Source: Fragilariopsis cylindrus CCMP1102
Lineage: Eukaryota; Bacillariophyta; Bacillariophyceae; Bacillariales; Bacillariaceae
Direction of reading: 5' to 3'
NCBI GenBank assembly: GCA_900095095.1
Contig: FMBT01000435.1
Location: forward strand, 1-64,000
DNA length: 64,000 nucleotides
Shown here in pieces: positions 50,701-62,699 of this stretch (its first letter is position 1; each line of letters begins with the position of its first letter). Under the pieces are notes generated by a model. It saw only the letters and a list, made by a program, of their open reading frames with translations, had not been told where the DNA came from and made no database searches. The translations under genes and the position numbers were made by a program.

Positions 50701-52512
50701 ATCTTTCATAGCTTCAGTTACAATTCTTTTCAATTCTGATGCATCCGATATTTTTAGTCCATCAATTGATAGTATAGCACATCCATTTTCACATGCTTCA
50801 TGTCCACCTAAGGCTTGAGCTAACCCTTTGTCCGGTACAACCCGGTTCATCCAAAGTCCACCCGTGGATTGTAGTTGCTGCTGCTGCTGTTGTTCCCCAC
50901 CAACTATAGAAAATTGTGAAAATTTTATACCAATCACATCTTTATGTATATCTAATTCAACGTCAAGTTCCAACGAATAATCGTCATCTAGTATTCTTTT
51001 AAGATTAACAAATGCAATCCGTTTTCGTACATAAGCTTGTGTATGATCTTTCAACATGTCCAAATATTTTTCTCTTCCTTTATCATTATCATCGATGACG
51101 ATACAAGAGACACTGCGAGCTTCCAGTAAATACGAACTACCATGAGGATCATTCGGATCATGATCAGAGATATTCACCATCCAGGTAGAACTATTATTTC
51201 GGATATTAGTAGGTATCTTGTTTGATACAGGTTTGATGACATTGTAGCAAAACTCATCACGGGTAAATAGTAGCTCATTGTCATGGTAACCACCAGAATT
51301 TGTTGGAATATATTTTGGAAGAGTTTGTCGAATACTTTTGAATTTGATTTCATCTACTGTCCCGCTAACCTTCGACGACGATACCAACACTCCATTCGTG
51401 CTAGATCCTTCATGGAGCGCTCTCGTGAAGTGAACCATCGGACTATCATCCCCATCAGGACCTGAACTACTAATAGTTTTTCCTTCAGTATCTTTGGTGT
51501 GACTACAAGCAATAGCCACGCCATCGTTGTTACCGCAAGATTCTGAGGAAGAGGATGCTTTCGTTGTCGTTTTTTCCTGTATTGTAGGATGATGATTTCT
51601 TTTTCGTTTACGAATATTCTTCCATCCTAAATTATTTGATGTTTTATTCTCCGTTGTTTCATTTTCATTTATATTTCCATCCATACGACGAATAGGATAA
51701 GATTTCACAAACTCTAGATCTTCCGCTGCTGTTATGTTTTCTAATAAAGTTTGCATAATATCATTTTCTTCAGATATGGATATTTTTTTATCAAGTAAAT
51801 CCATTATGTATTGTTCCTCCTCCTTTTCTTCGGCACACGTAACTAATTCATCGAGTCGATTCATTACCCAATCTTCCACTAACTGTTGTTGTTCGTCATT
51901 CATCCACCATGGTTGTTCCTTCTTTTTTTCCTTCATTTTAGCATGGACGACTACATCATTGGGATTTCTTGGTCTTGGTCGTCGTCGCAAAATCGTATTA
52001 GTAAATTCATCGTCAGAAGAGTCCAAAACATAATCATCACACTCACCGCTGTCACAAGCAGACGACGATGATTGCTGTTGTTGTTGTTTTATTTCTTTGT
52101 CTTTGTTATTGCTACTGATATTATCTTTTTCTGGATTATTATTCTTTTCTCGTGAAACATCACTCGTCATCGTCATTGTTGGTTCTAGTTTGGTCGATTC
52201 TGGTAATGTAATTAAATTAGTAGTGTTGTGATCACTATCAGGAGTCTTAGCAGAGGAAGCTGCTGCTGCTACTGCTGCTTGTACTAGTATTTGTATTTGA
52301 GCTTCGAATGGTGATGCTTGGGGTACTGGGCCTGCTGAATGTGTTTGTGTTTGTATCTGTATTTGAGCTTCGGGTGGTGCTACAGCTGTAATTCCATCCA
52401 GATTAAATACTGCTCGAGGCCTCGAACCCCCCGGTCTGGGTCGACGTTGTGGCCGTGGTCGTCGAGCATGACGACCACCTTGTGCACCTTGTGGAGGTGG
52501 TATGTCTGCCAT
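47796..52512 (-). CDS. Large PDZ-like and ankyrin-containing protein (two frameshifts)
   Basis: A 1,389-residue ORF (48343-52512) continues after one missing base at ~48356 (T run in the coding strand). It reads DRFVFTLNEIEQKCPKDGSF, VDITKRVESVGVICIVAKHR and an ankyrin-like unit (GTSLLYAAIELMAPTSLLHR, GADPNRRSERG). A second missing base at ~47975 gives LVGTPIDLAQKRYNRCRAKE and a stop at 47796. The N-terminus is Arg/Pro-rich (RHARRPRPQRRPRPGGSRPR). A PDZ-like segment lies around residues ~545-640 (GGLWMNRVVPDKGLAQALGG, GCAILSIDGLKISDASELKR). A Cys-containing block (LLFGETCGDSCNCISQLPEL, GVRCSEGCGCEGEWDD) and another PDZ-like segment (RPLGGYFRTEYG ... VGTQVMAVMVAERRK) follow. Probably a scaffold; I do not recognise an exact family. 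Confidence 0.65.
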
Positions 52513-52947
52513 GATATTTGATTATGGTTTTCGATTGTTATTATTTTATGTGAGCTATAGAAGCGAATAACATCGTCGGTGTTGTGCACACGGGGTAACG
52601 TTACGGTACTGTGTATGTGATTTGAGAATGTTCAGGAGAAATTAAATTTCCTCCACAAGAAACAACGCCACAAGCCGTATTACTTTCACCGTAGTATGGA
52701 GATGTCACGCTAAAAAGAGCCTAAGGTAGTCTTTAAAATGTCAGTCGTGTACATTTGTAGCCTCGCGCAATTTTTTAAATTCATTATTTTTAATAAATCA
52801 TTTTTATCTACTGTAATTCACAAGAACAAGAATGACTCATAAACAAAACAGCAACAAGCAAACAGGAACATCGACGCCAATCGGAAGGATTGAGATAAAG
52901 ACTTACGATATACTAGTAGCATCAATCGTTATTACAGTTTCGTTTCA
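52513..52947. other. Divergent intergenic region
   Basis: 435 bp between two divergent starts, presumably both promoters. No repeats or motifs stand out. Confidence 0.4.
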
Positions 52948-53499
52948 TTGATTCTTTTTTGCTTCATCATGATATCACATTACCATCAGATGTTCCTTCG
53001 GTACGCCCAAACTCATCCGAAATCGTTAGGTCTTTCATTACTAGGTGGTACGACGTTGATGAGTATCATTCTTTTTAAGATTATTGATGATGGACATGAA
53101 GATTATAACTACGCCAAAAAACGTAGCAATGATCCGAATAATCAAACAAAAATGACCATGGATGGAGCACGATTAATTGCCATGTTAGAGAATGCGAAAG
53201 AAAGTTCATCAACAGAAAATGTAGAGAATGCTGTCAATGCACAAGAACAATTTATGTTACCGGGACGACATCGGAATGTACCAAAATTTATGGATAAAAT
53301 TGATCGACGAAGTTTAGAAATACTGGAAAAACAACATCACAAAATTGATAATGAGGATGATGATGAGTATGAAGAGGACTATGATTATGAAGATGATGAT
53401 GATGATGATGTTGATGATGAATGGAATAGCAGAAGAAAATTAAAAGAAGAAGGATCAGGATCAGCAGGAGAAGAAACTGCTATAGATTTTTGGAAATGA
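52948..53499 (+). CDS. Small single-pass membrane protein with acidic tail
   Basis: A 183-residue ORF. A hydrophobic segment (LGLSLLGGTTLMSIILFKII, ~27-46) is followed by a polar middle containing MTMDGARLIAMLENAKESSS and QFMLPGRHRNVPKFMDKIDR, then a strongly acidic Asp/Glu/Tyr tract (~130-155) and IDFWK at the end. Internal Mets at positions 8 and 15 (MISHYHQ, MFLRYAQ) are alternative starts and would give a shorter lead to the membrane segment. No family recognised. Confidence 0.55.
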   Translation: MILFCFIMISHYHQMFLRYAQTHPKSLGLSLLGGTTLMSIILFKIIDDGHEDYNYAKKRSNDPNNQTKMTMDGARLIAMLENAKESSSTENVENAVNAQEQFMLPGRHRNVPKFMDKIDRRSLEILEKQHHKIDNEDDDEYEEDYDYEDDDDDDVDDEWNSRRKLKEEGSGSAGEETAIDFWK

Positions 53500-54211
53500 T
53501 CATTATATTTGATTTGTTCGTTGTCGTTCTGAGTGAGCCACGTTATGTAAGGCATAATAAATAATACACTTCACTTTCTCAGTCAGTGTCCAAAAACATA
53601 CATTATGTTTGTTTATTTGTTTCGGTTTTTGCATTGTCTCGGAAATTAAAGTTTTGCAAACGAATAAGAAATAGCAAGAAAAATCTGATATGCACAACGT
53701 CGTCGATGCGTCTATCTTGATTCCTATGTGGGTTGTCAAATAATTCCGGGCATGTGTGTGTGAGTGTGTGTAACTTACATCAAGGATCATTCAATGCTAC
53801 TACTTTTTATTTATATTGTTGTGCCGCCATCGCTAGTTTACACTGCAATAATGCTGGCCATAACTACAGGTATTGTAGCGCCAACGTTGGCCTACTAGTT
53901 TGGTACACTGAAAACATTTCTCTCATTACAAGATTAGGATGGGGTATAAAATTATTATTATCCCCGTTCCCAGTCCCATCTACAGTATCGTAACGCTCTA
54001 ATAACGAAAACAAATATAACACTAGTTGATACAATAATAACAGATAAAAAATGTATTGTTACTTTAGTTATTATACATGTGATCTATTCGATCATTGTTG
54101 CTTCCCTATTGCGCACCCACCTTAGCGTGTCGCGTCATAATTTTATTATGTACTCGTATATGTTCTTAGTGTTTTGTAATCGTTTCTCGTGTAAATAGAT
54201 GTAAATTTGAA
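53500..54211. other. Convergent intergenic region
   Basis: 712 bp between two convergent 3' ends. Short ORFs lack domains; a GTGTGTG run occurs at ~53755-53770. Nothing else recognised. Confidence 0.45.
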
Positions 54212-57200
54212 TTATTTCGTGGTCGTGATTGTCAATGTTTTAGGTGGATGCTCCTTCTTTTCACTATGATGAGAAGAATGACGGCATTTATTCCAACTTT
54301 TTGAATATTCAAATGAGAACCGGCTGCCATAACCGACCATATGACGAAGTACCTCTCGTATACTGTCTAAGCTGCATGGCTTTGGTAGATACCCAGCCGC
54401 ACCATTGTCAATACAATATTGTCGGAATGAATCCGAAACATGAGCAGTGACAAAAATAACTTTTGGGATGGGGTGTCCACCATCACGTTTGTTGAGCGCA
54501 CGACAAGCTTCAACGCCATCCATTTTTGGCATTTGCATGTCCATCAGGACAAGATCAAAAGGTTGCTTGGCTTCCATCTCGACGGCTTCCAAGCCATTAT
54601 TGGCAATGGTAACCATCGTGACACCACATCGATTCAGAAGTCTCTTCATGACCTTTTGGTTCACAAGATTGTCTTCGGCAATTAATATTCTTAGCCCAGA
54701 AATCAGTTCATCCCCTTCATCGCCAAGAGCTCTCGAACATGCCTTGGCTGGATTTCCTAATAGTTCTTGGCCAAAGTCTCCCAGATACTGGATCAGGACA
54801 GAGGGGAAAACCTCCATTAGAGAGCGCCAATGCTTCTTTGTCTTTTCTATTCCATATTTAGGACCAAATGTTACCAAACACGACCTAGAATTTTCCTTTA
54901 AGAGTTCGAATGATTTTGCATCGTAAAGATCTTCCTGTACTAAACAAATATACGTCATTTCTGGCACTAGCGCCCCTTCCGAACTGATTAGTGTAACGAG
55001 ATCGTCCATATTATGGAAATGAGTACAGTTAACCTTGAACGCAGCAAAGATATTTTGAACCAACGTAGTTTGCGGGTCAGTTTCATCCGCCACAAAAAGT
55101 ATCGACGTCGAACCAAGCCTGTCGGAGAACTCTTTAATGTTAATAGGACGATCAACGAACGGAATTTCCACTTTAAAATCCGTCCAGCTTCCAACATCAC
55201 TGTCTACAGAAATCTTACCATCCATGGCTTCGACAAGCTTTTTTGTGATCGAAAGCCCTAGACCGGTGCCCCCAACTGTGTTAGTTAAACCAGTTTCGGA
55301 CTGACGAAAGGGCTCAAAGATCTTATCAAAGTCCTCCGATCCAATTCCTTTGCCATAATCTTTGACGGAAAGGACCAGCATTTTTTTGTCATCGGCAATA
55401 GTAACATTGAAATCGATTCTACTTTCTTCGTTACTAAACTTGATGGCGTTACCCAGCAAGTTGTATAGAATTTGTTGGACCCGTCGACTATCCGTAGCAA
55501 TGCATTCTGGGAGGAGAGGATCAAACGTAGCAATAATGTTCAAACTTTTGTCAACAGCTATCTGGCTTGTCTTCACTAAATGAATTACTGCACCAAGAGT
55601 TTCCTGAAAATTTACTTCTTTAACAAGAATTTCGACTTTCCCGCTCTCTAATTTCGAATCTATATGTGAGAAGAAAACAAAAATGGTTAGCAACAGCAAG
55701 CGATGGTAAGCTGGTGTTACAAAATACTATTAGGCTGATTCTACATATCGTAGTAATAACTTACAATCGAGAACATCATCTACAATCTGTCGTAGAAGTT
55801 TTCCACTAGATACGATCATTCCCATGCTCTCCTTTTGCATTTCATCAAGTTCCGTATCTTCAATCAAGCTCGACAAGCCGATGATACAATTCAATGGCGT
55901 CCGAATCTCATGAGACATGGATGCAAAGTGTTGAAGTTGCATTGCAGACGAAGACGCAATCTTGTTATTGGCTATCGCTAAATCCGCATTTAATGCCTCA
56001 AGACGAGATGTTCGTTCCTTGACCTTCATCTCGACTTTAAGAGTCATGTCGACGTATTCAGCTGAAGGACGCTCTAATGGGTCACGTGCGAAGCATTCGT
56101 TCATAAGTTTCGCCACCTTTGATGGACAATGTAATGGAACAGGTGGGCGTTTATTAATTTTTGGATTACAAACTTGTTTTACAACATCGCTATACCTTTC
56201 TCCCTCATATGGTGGCCGACCAGAATAAATTTCATAAATAACGATACCAAGCGCATAAATATCTGATTCGGGGCTATTCACACAGTTCCCCTGTAGTAAC
56301 TCTGGGCTCATCCAAAACGGTGTACCAACAGCTCCAATATGTGTTTTGCCGCCTGTGATACAAAACCAGATCAATATACAAGTTGGGTGAGCCAATTAGT
56401 GAGAAATATGAAGAATGCTGTGCTGTGCTGTGATGTGTTGTGCGAGACAAAATGAAACAAGAGAGCGACTAAGACTTACTCAAACCAAAATCAGTGACCT
56501 TAGCACAAAGATTTTCATCAACTAATACATTCTGACTCTTCAAATCGCCGTGTATAACTGGTGGATTGGCACTATGCAGGAATCGTAATCCTTGTGCGAC
56601 GTCTTTGAGTATATCTAAGATCTGTTCTGGTTTTAATACAATCGAATCATCTTGTAATACATCAAACAAACTTCCGTATCGCATGTATTCCATAATTAGC
56701 ATCGGATCATCTTTCCGTGACGGCATGACCGCTCCCATAACGGTTGTAATACAAGGATGTCGAAGGCGTGCCAACTGACGGATCTCTGCTACAAACTCCG
56801 ACTTTAGATATAATTGAGTGTTATCGTCTCCTTTGTTGTCAAAGCAAAATCCTAACACACCACGTTTTTGATTGTATTGGCCACTCATCATTACTTTGGA
56901 TTGCATCATGCTGTTCATGATTGTATTTGGAGCACGGCTTTTCATACCACGATTCATCGGACCAGTTATTGCATTACCTAGAGAGAGAGAGAGAGATGAA
57001 TGTGAGTGAATGTCGTCGGTTAAAACTTGAATATGCAAATAATGAATTGTGTTACAATGATTATATACTCACCGTTTTCAACATCTTCGAGGATGCTACC
57101 ACCACCACCCCACGAATCATTAGATGCGGACCATTTACTACTAGATTTACGAGGATCAAACAATGAATCACGTTCAGTTCCAGGAGGGATCACACGCTTG

Positions 57201-58999
57201 ACAGCAACTTGTGTACCTCTATATTCTGCTAATAGAACCAGTCCGAAGGTACCCTGACCGATAATCGTAGCAGATCCATCACCGAAGTCTAATTCATCAA
57301 TTTTAACAATCCATACCGAATCGGATTGTTTACGTTTATATTCAACGTAGTAATGAACAATGATGCCGACCAAAAGAAGTATTGGTAGAATAATACTCGG
57401 TATAAAGATGTACAATTGAACGCATGAATCACCGATCGGTACTGAATCAATACATTGGAGTTCATTGGGGATTTCACATGGTCGGCATAAACATTGGAAT
57501 CCTTCACCACAATCCAATCCAATAACAGCACATGCAGTGTCAACTACCTCTTTCGATTTAAGGAAGGACCCCTCCGGACATGAAATTGCATCATACAATT
57601 CAGCCGAACGGATACATCTCCATGTTAATGATTCTGGGTCCTTCTTGATAAAACCAACAGCTTCTTGCATACTACGTAATTGCATATATGAAAGTGACGT
57701 TGTCCATTCAGCGTATTTGCCATTCGTTTGTGCCTTCAGAGCCTTCACAGCAATATCATGTGTAACACCACAGGGAATTGGTCCAGATGTATATAATTCT
57801 GATAGTGGTATTTGATTACAAGCAACTGTTGTTGAATTGATATTAGATTGATAACATTGATCAACAGATATACCGATATCAGCATACGCTGCAACATTCA
57901 GCATAGCCTGTTGTACTTCTCTTGATACATCCTGACTAACATGCGTCAATGCTGCTATATTCCATTCAGCATATAATTCTGTTGAACTTTGAAATGGGAA
58001 TGGCACACCATTAATTTCTAAACCTGGTTGTGGATTAATAATCTTAAATTTATCTAAATCAACAGGATTACCATCAGCATCCTTACTTCGTTCAAGTTGA
58101 TCAGTTCTAATAAAGCCCACATCAAAATCACCTGCCAATAATCCTTTCACAACTAATCCTTGATTACTTGTAAATACAAGTTGCTTTGGATCATCTAAAT
58201 AATTCATACCGTTGTCAATCATTGCCTTAAATTGCATCTGACCTGATCCTAATCCAGAAATAGATGCAGCAGCAACCCTTTGATCTTTTAAATCTAATAC
58301 AGAATTAATATCATCTCGATTAGACAATGTTGCAATCACACCACCAAATTTTTCTAAATCATATATCTGACCAGATACTTTCCTTCGTGATACCTGACTT
58401 GCTAATGAATATGATTTATATTCACTTTCAATACAGGAATATGCGGATGGATTCACATAGATGAAATCAACTTTTCGTGATTCGGCATCGGAAAATAATG
58501 TTAAAAAATTTAATGGCTTTAATTCAAATTCAATGGGTGGATCAAATTTTTGTCCAGCAGTGGCTGTTAAATATTCATTAAATGTGGCATTAAATTCAGC
58601 ATAGGCTGCATCAAAGCCACGTATCGCTAACACACCCACTGTATACTTTGGTTTGATCGCAATCGCACCTCCCCCGCCCACTGCCTCGTCTGGATCCCAA
58701 TTGGTTGGTATATGACATACTTTATTATTATTATTATCGTCTTCGAGGAGGTTCATGACCTCATTATCATTCACAGTTACTGTTACAGTTTCTGTCTCAT
58801 TCACACCAGAATCCTCCTGTAAGTAACGGTGAGATTGTTCCGCCCAGTTGCTGTTGTTGTTTTGATAGTAGTTATTTGTTTTAGCCTTTATAGAAGACGT
58901 TACTACGCCTGCTACTAAAGGTGGTGAAGATAAGCATAACGTCACCACAACAACGAAAGCTAACGAATACAAAAGTAAAAAAGTTTCACCACCGAACAT
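54212..58999 (-). CDS. Receptor with PhnD-like ectodomain, Ser/Thr kinase, histidine kinase and receiver
   Basis: Four exons (57073-58999, 56480-56977, 55765-56352, 54212-55659); introns 56978-57072, 56353-56479, 55660-55764, all GT-AG; 1,486 residues, no frameshift. A signal sequence (~5-31) precedes a periplasmic-binding-protein domain like PhnD phosphate/phosphonate binders (~118-375: VGVLAIRGFDAAYAEFNATF, VDFIYVNPSAYSCI, GSGQMQFKAMIDNG, GDFDVGFIRTDQLE). A Cys-rich stretch (~462-526) and a TM (529-551) follow. The kinase has GQGTFGLV (581-588), VAVK (K601), HGDLKSQNVLVD, DFGLS and GTPFWMSPE. The linker KERTSRLEALNADLAIANNK leads to the H-box SHEIRTPLNC (His ~955), N-box LLGNAIKFS (~1075), DYGKGIG, GGTGLGLS, and a receiver with EDN, VLMDMQMPKMDG (Asp ~1378) and Lys ~1431. 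All core catalytic residues are present. It should sense an extracellular ligand and signal through two kinase types. Confidence 0.93.
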
Positions 59000-59850
59000 A
59001 ATTATTCTTGTGCGTGACGTGATTGTTGTGTTGTGTTTGTTTTGTGATATGAAACTAACTGTTGGGCGTATTCCACCTTATTCTTGCTACTCGTTTGGGT
59101 ATTCGTCTCGTTCCTTTTATTAGTTCGTCTTCCCCTTCTCCTTTTGAATTCTGATTCAGTCGATCGTATAGTAATACTAATTGTAGATTGTTGTGGGTAC
59201 ACAGATGATATTTCTCAGTCCTAATCTCTGTTTTCGCTTTGTTCTCTTCGTGTTCTAGTAAGGATGTCACCGTGTTTTGTTCGCGACATAATAAAATAAT
59301 ACATACATTTCGTTTAAAAATAACAAAAAAAATCTGCTTTTGTTATTAGCGGAAAAAGAATACAGACGTTTTTCCGCGGAGTATATAACCCCGTCACGTT
59401 AGCGAACCATCCAATTATTTTATGTACAGTACTGTATTATTAAGTAACTTCAACATCCATCCAATTAATTTATGTATTATTAAGTAACTTCAACGGGAAG
59501 TGTGTCACTGACTCATAAAGTACGAATGAGGACAGTGCTCTTAATTAATTATGTTCTACGTATGAGTATATACACCGTAACATACTCCTAACACGCCCCG
59601 AATAAACCCTTATTTCAGTCGTGGACATCATCTTATCATCACGTACGTCGGCTACCATGATACTGTAAAAGGTACCACCATAGCGGGCATCAAACAACAA
59701 TCGTCAATCTTCCTACAAAAATATATACAGGATTGCTGATCGGACGAAGTTTCTTCACAGAAGGAGGTTCGGGTTATTAAGGTGTGTCGTGTGGTGAAAG
59801 CTCTCCTGTTTTTTTTCTCATCAATCGATTGACGCGCCCAGTTCGCGATC
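59000..59850. promoter_or_regulatory. Divergent promoter region with tandem repeat R6
   Basis: 851 bp between the receptor start (-) and the FKBP start (+). It contains two copies of a ~40-bp unit (59407-59454 and 59457-59494: CCATCCAATTA...TATTATTAAGTAACTTCAAC). No gene recognised; promoter function is inferred from arrangement. Confidence 0.45.
59407..59494 (+). repeat. Tandem repeat R6
   Basis: Two copies of CCATCCAATTA(T/A)TTTATGT, then TATTATTAAGTAACTTCAAC. The first copy carries an extra ~10 bp (ACAGTACTG). Confidence 0.85.
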
Positions 59851-60606
59851 ATGAAGGTGACAAGCATCCTATTCGTTGGTGCTGCAGCCATCACGGCAGT
59901 GGCGGCGGAGCTCCAGATCAATATCTACGAGGGTCCAAGGGAGTGCGACGAGTCCAATAAAGTCAAGGTGGGTGATAAGGTTGGGATACACTACACCGGG
60001 GCGATCGATGAATCCTCAAAGAATGGAATACTCGGACAGCAATTCGATTCCTCCCGTGACCGCAATATTATTCTTGATGTAACGGTTGGTTTTGGTGATT
60101 TAATTGATGGATGGGACATTGGTCTCATTGGGATCTGCAAGGGTGCAAAAGCAATCCTCGTTATTCCTCCCGAGATGGGGTACGGGTCCAGTGGCGTCGG
60201 CGACGGCGATCTCATCCCTGGCGGCGCGACGCTCAAATTCGACGTGGAGGTTGTCTCTGTCACTGAGCCTCCGCCACAGCTGAACCTCTTTAATGAACTT
60301 GACATTGACCAGGATGACGTACTCACGCCTGCAGAGATTCATGTGCACTTCCGAAAGGAGAATCCGAATGCCGAAATGCCACCAGATCTAATGGAAAAGG
60401 AGGACAAGAACAAGGATGGCGTCGTATCTAGGGAAGAGTTTGGTGGGCCGCGCATGCCATGGGATATATGCTTAGAGATGCTCCATGGGAATTCAAAATC
60501 AACTGAAATAACTGTCCTTAAACTTACGGTACTTTGGCTGTGTCAGCGACCTCGTAACCTCGAACTCGAGGGGTACAATGATGACAAGGGCAATGAAGAA
60601 CTCTGA
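59851..60606 (+). CDS. Secretory FKBP-type peptidyl-prolyl isomerase with EF-hands
   Basis: A 251-residue ORF. A signal peptide (MKVTSILFVGAAAITAVAA) is followed by an FKBP domain (~38-137): KVGDKVGIHYTGAI, QFDSSRDRNIILDVTVGFGD, LIDGWDIGLIGICKGAKAIL, PPEMGYGSSGVGDGDLIPGG and TLKFDVEVVSV. Two EF-hand loops follow, DIDQDDVLTPAE and DKNKDGVVSREE, giving the FKBP14/FKBP7-like ER layout. It should speed proline isomerisation during folding in the ER and bind Ca2+. The codon usage is more GC-rich than its neighbours. The tail after GGPRMPWDICLEML (STEITVLKLTVLWLCQRPRN) has no family match, so an unrecognised intron or changed reading frame near 60490 is possible. It ends GNEEL, not a clear HDEL. 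Confidence 0.85.
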   Translation: MKVTSILFVGAAAITAVAAELQINIYEGPRECDESNKVKVGDKVGIHYTGAIDESSKNGILGQQFDSSRDRNIILDVTVGFGDLIDGWDIGLIGICKGAKAILVIPPEMGYGSSGVGDGDLIPGGATLKFDVEVVSVTEPPPQLNLFNELDIDQDDVLTPAEIHVHFRKENPNAEMPPDLMEKEDKNKDGVVSREEFGGPRMPWDICLEMLHGNSKSTEITVLKLTVLWLCQRPRNLELEGYNDDKGNEEL

Positions 60607-61874
60607 TGTGTTATATTGACGGTCTATCCGAAGAGGATTAATTTATTAACTAATATATGCTTCCATTGCCCCGAAACATTCTTTTTGGCGTTTTGTAAGA
60701 ATAAGACTGTTGTCTATTTTTAAGTTGTCATTTGAATTACAAGTTCTTATCACTACATAATTTCTGCTTGTGCATGATATAGCCCACCACATGTTGGTGC
60801 TATTTTCCTTCGTTGTTCTTCGAAATTATACAAGGAGTTGCAGTTGAAAGTGTACTAAAGGAATTATCAATAGAGATTACATAATTTAAAATAGGAAAAT
60901 AAAGTCATGAAAAGATAAGATATGTAGTGAACAGTAAACAGTGAAATAAGGAGCTGGTGTCCTGCCATGGTGTATCAATTAGATATTGAATTGTGATAAT
61001 ATCTTTATCAGTTAACTAGATGGGTACTACTCGGGGATAACAGAGAGAATAGCATTGCCAATTTATTCCATCTCCATAACCATCATGTGCTGTTGTCACC
61101 GTCGTCACCATCGTCACCATGTTTCTTGAAGGTATGCTAGGGCTTCAGAACGGAAATATCTGATATATTAATTGAAAACGATTTGTACTCAATTTTGATA
61201 CTATACTATGGTGTCTGATATGACGGTATAGTTGAAGAAGGATATTCAAAAGAAATTATCAGCAGCAACATTGTAACAACAACAGCAAAAACAACTGTAC
61301 ACTACTACAGGCAAGTTAATATTTATCATTCGCAGTACTGTAAGGATTATTGATAAAATACTACAATGAAAAAAGGCAGGAAAGCTGCGACGATGAGAAA
61401 AATAAATAGATAATTAAGTATATTATAAAAATAAATAAATTTGAATATGTGGATGATTGTTGCTTTATCAATTTTATCATTAAGTGGTATTCATACTTGG
61501 CAACTGTAATGTTGTAGTTGTAGTTGTTGTTGTGTTATTTTTTCTTCGTTCCGTGAGTTTATCGTTTAAGATGAATTATAAAGAGATGATTTGGTGGTCC
61601 AGCCAGATACAGTGTAGGTTATATGTTGCATGATGTTTTTATTACTACGTTTAGTATTCGGAATCGACAAGAAAAGAAAAAAAATAGATACGATCCTTCA
61701 CCTTGCAATAGCTGACAGTTCACATCCAAACCAAAACTGTCCAAGCTAAAATTTGCAAATTTTAAATAATGTTCGTTCTCACTTCACTTCACTTCACTCC
61801 ACTTCATTCCATTCCATTTCATTATATCATTTCGTTTTGTTTGTAAAGTAATACAAAAGACGGAGGAAACCTTC
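60607..61874. other. Convergent intergenic region
   Basis: About 1.27 kb between two convergent FKBP genes. AT-rich with CTTCA-type simple runs at ~61778-61820 and a GTTGTAGTTGTTG run at ~61512-61530. No gene or RNA recognised. Confidence 0.45.
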
Positions 61875-62699
61875 TTAAAAGTATCCTGATAGGCATTCGT
61901 TTAGTTCGATGTCGTAGGTGAGTGGTACACCTGGTGGAAGTTCGACTCCGGCTGGTGCAAGATTCGCGGGAATTTCAAGCACTCTTTTCCCTCCGACTTT
62001 CATCCCCTTGATACCCTCTTCAACACCCTCACAAATAACATTTTGGAATGGTCTTTGACCGTACTTGAAGGCTACTGGTTTTTCTCCATCTGCAGTTTGA
62101 TATATCACGGAGTCACCAATCTTAACTGTAAGTTTAAGACCAATGATATATCCAGGTAGTGGTGTACCTCCAGCTTTACCGATGAGGATATCTGTAATTT
62201 TAAGCCCAGATGCTGTCGTAATAGTTTCACCGTTTCCTTGTAAGGGTGTTGCATCGCCAAAGCCCTTAATAATTTCACGACCCTCAACGAAGGCTAATCC
62301 AGCAAAAATTGAGAGACCACCAATGATACCAAACCGTCTTGATAGAAAACCTGTTGCAGATAGAACGGGATCAAACTGATTAAATCCATCTTCATCTCCA
62401 TCTCCCTGTCCACCTACAAGTTTGGAAACATCGTACTGCCCAGATTTAGTATTACTACTACTACTATCTTCTAACGGAGTGTCCTCGATATCTTCTTCTT
62501 CGTCGACCATCTTCAAACCGATATTTCTACTATTACTTGTAATGGGCTGTGATAACAAAAACGATTGCGGCTGCTGCTTAGACAACATCGAAAATGCATC
62601 AGCTTGTTGGTCGCCGAATAAGCAAAATACAGCCGTGCCAATGAGACCGAAACTTAGGAAATCATTCATGTTTTTATTAAGATTTGTCAAGCGATGCAC
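61875..62699 (-). CDS. Plastid-targeted FKBP-type peptidyl-prolyl isomerase
   Basis: A 274-residue ORF. The N-terminus carries a hydrophobic signal (FLSFGLIGTAVFCLFGDQQA) followed by ADAF at the predicted cleavage, close to the ASAFAP motif that directs diatom proteins through the four plastid membranes. A transit-like Ser/Gln region and an acidic linker follow, with a membrane-like segment FGIIGGLSIFAGLAFVEG (~125-142). The FKBP domain then reads TTASGLKITDILIGKAGGTP, LTVKIGDSVIYQTADGEKPV, GVEEGIKGMKVGGKRVLEIP and VELPPGVPLTYDIELNECL, as in thylakoid-lumen FKBPs. Active-site aromatics are partly changed, as in many lumenal members, so isomerase activity is uncertain. Met1 at 62699 or Met11 could start it. 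Confidence 0.83.
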   Translation of the reverse strand: MHRLTNLNKNMNDFLSFGLIGTAVFCLFGDQQADAFSMLSKQQPQSFLLSQPITSNSRNIGLKMVDEEEDIEDTPLEDSSSSNTKSGQYDVSKLVGGQGDGDEDGFNQFDPVLSATGFLSRRFGIIGGLSIFAGLAFVEGREIIKGFGDATPLQGNGETITTASGLKITDILIGKAGGTPLPGYIIGLKLTVKIGDSVIYQTADGEKPVAFKYGQRPFQNVICEGVEEGIKGMKVGGKRVLEIPANLAPAGVELPPGVPLTYDIELNECLSGYF

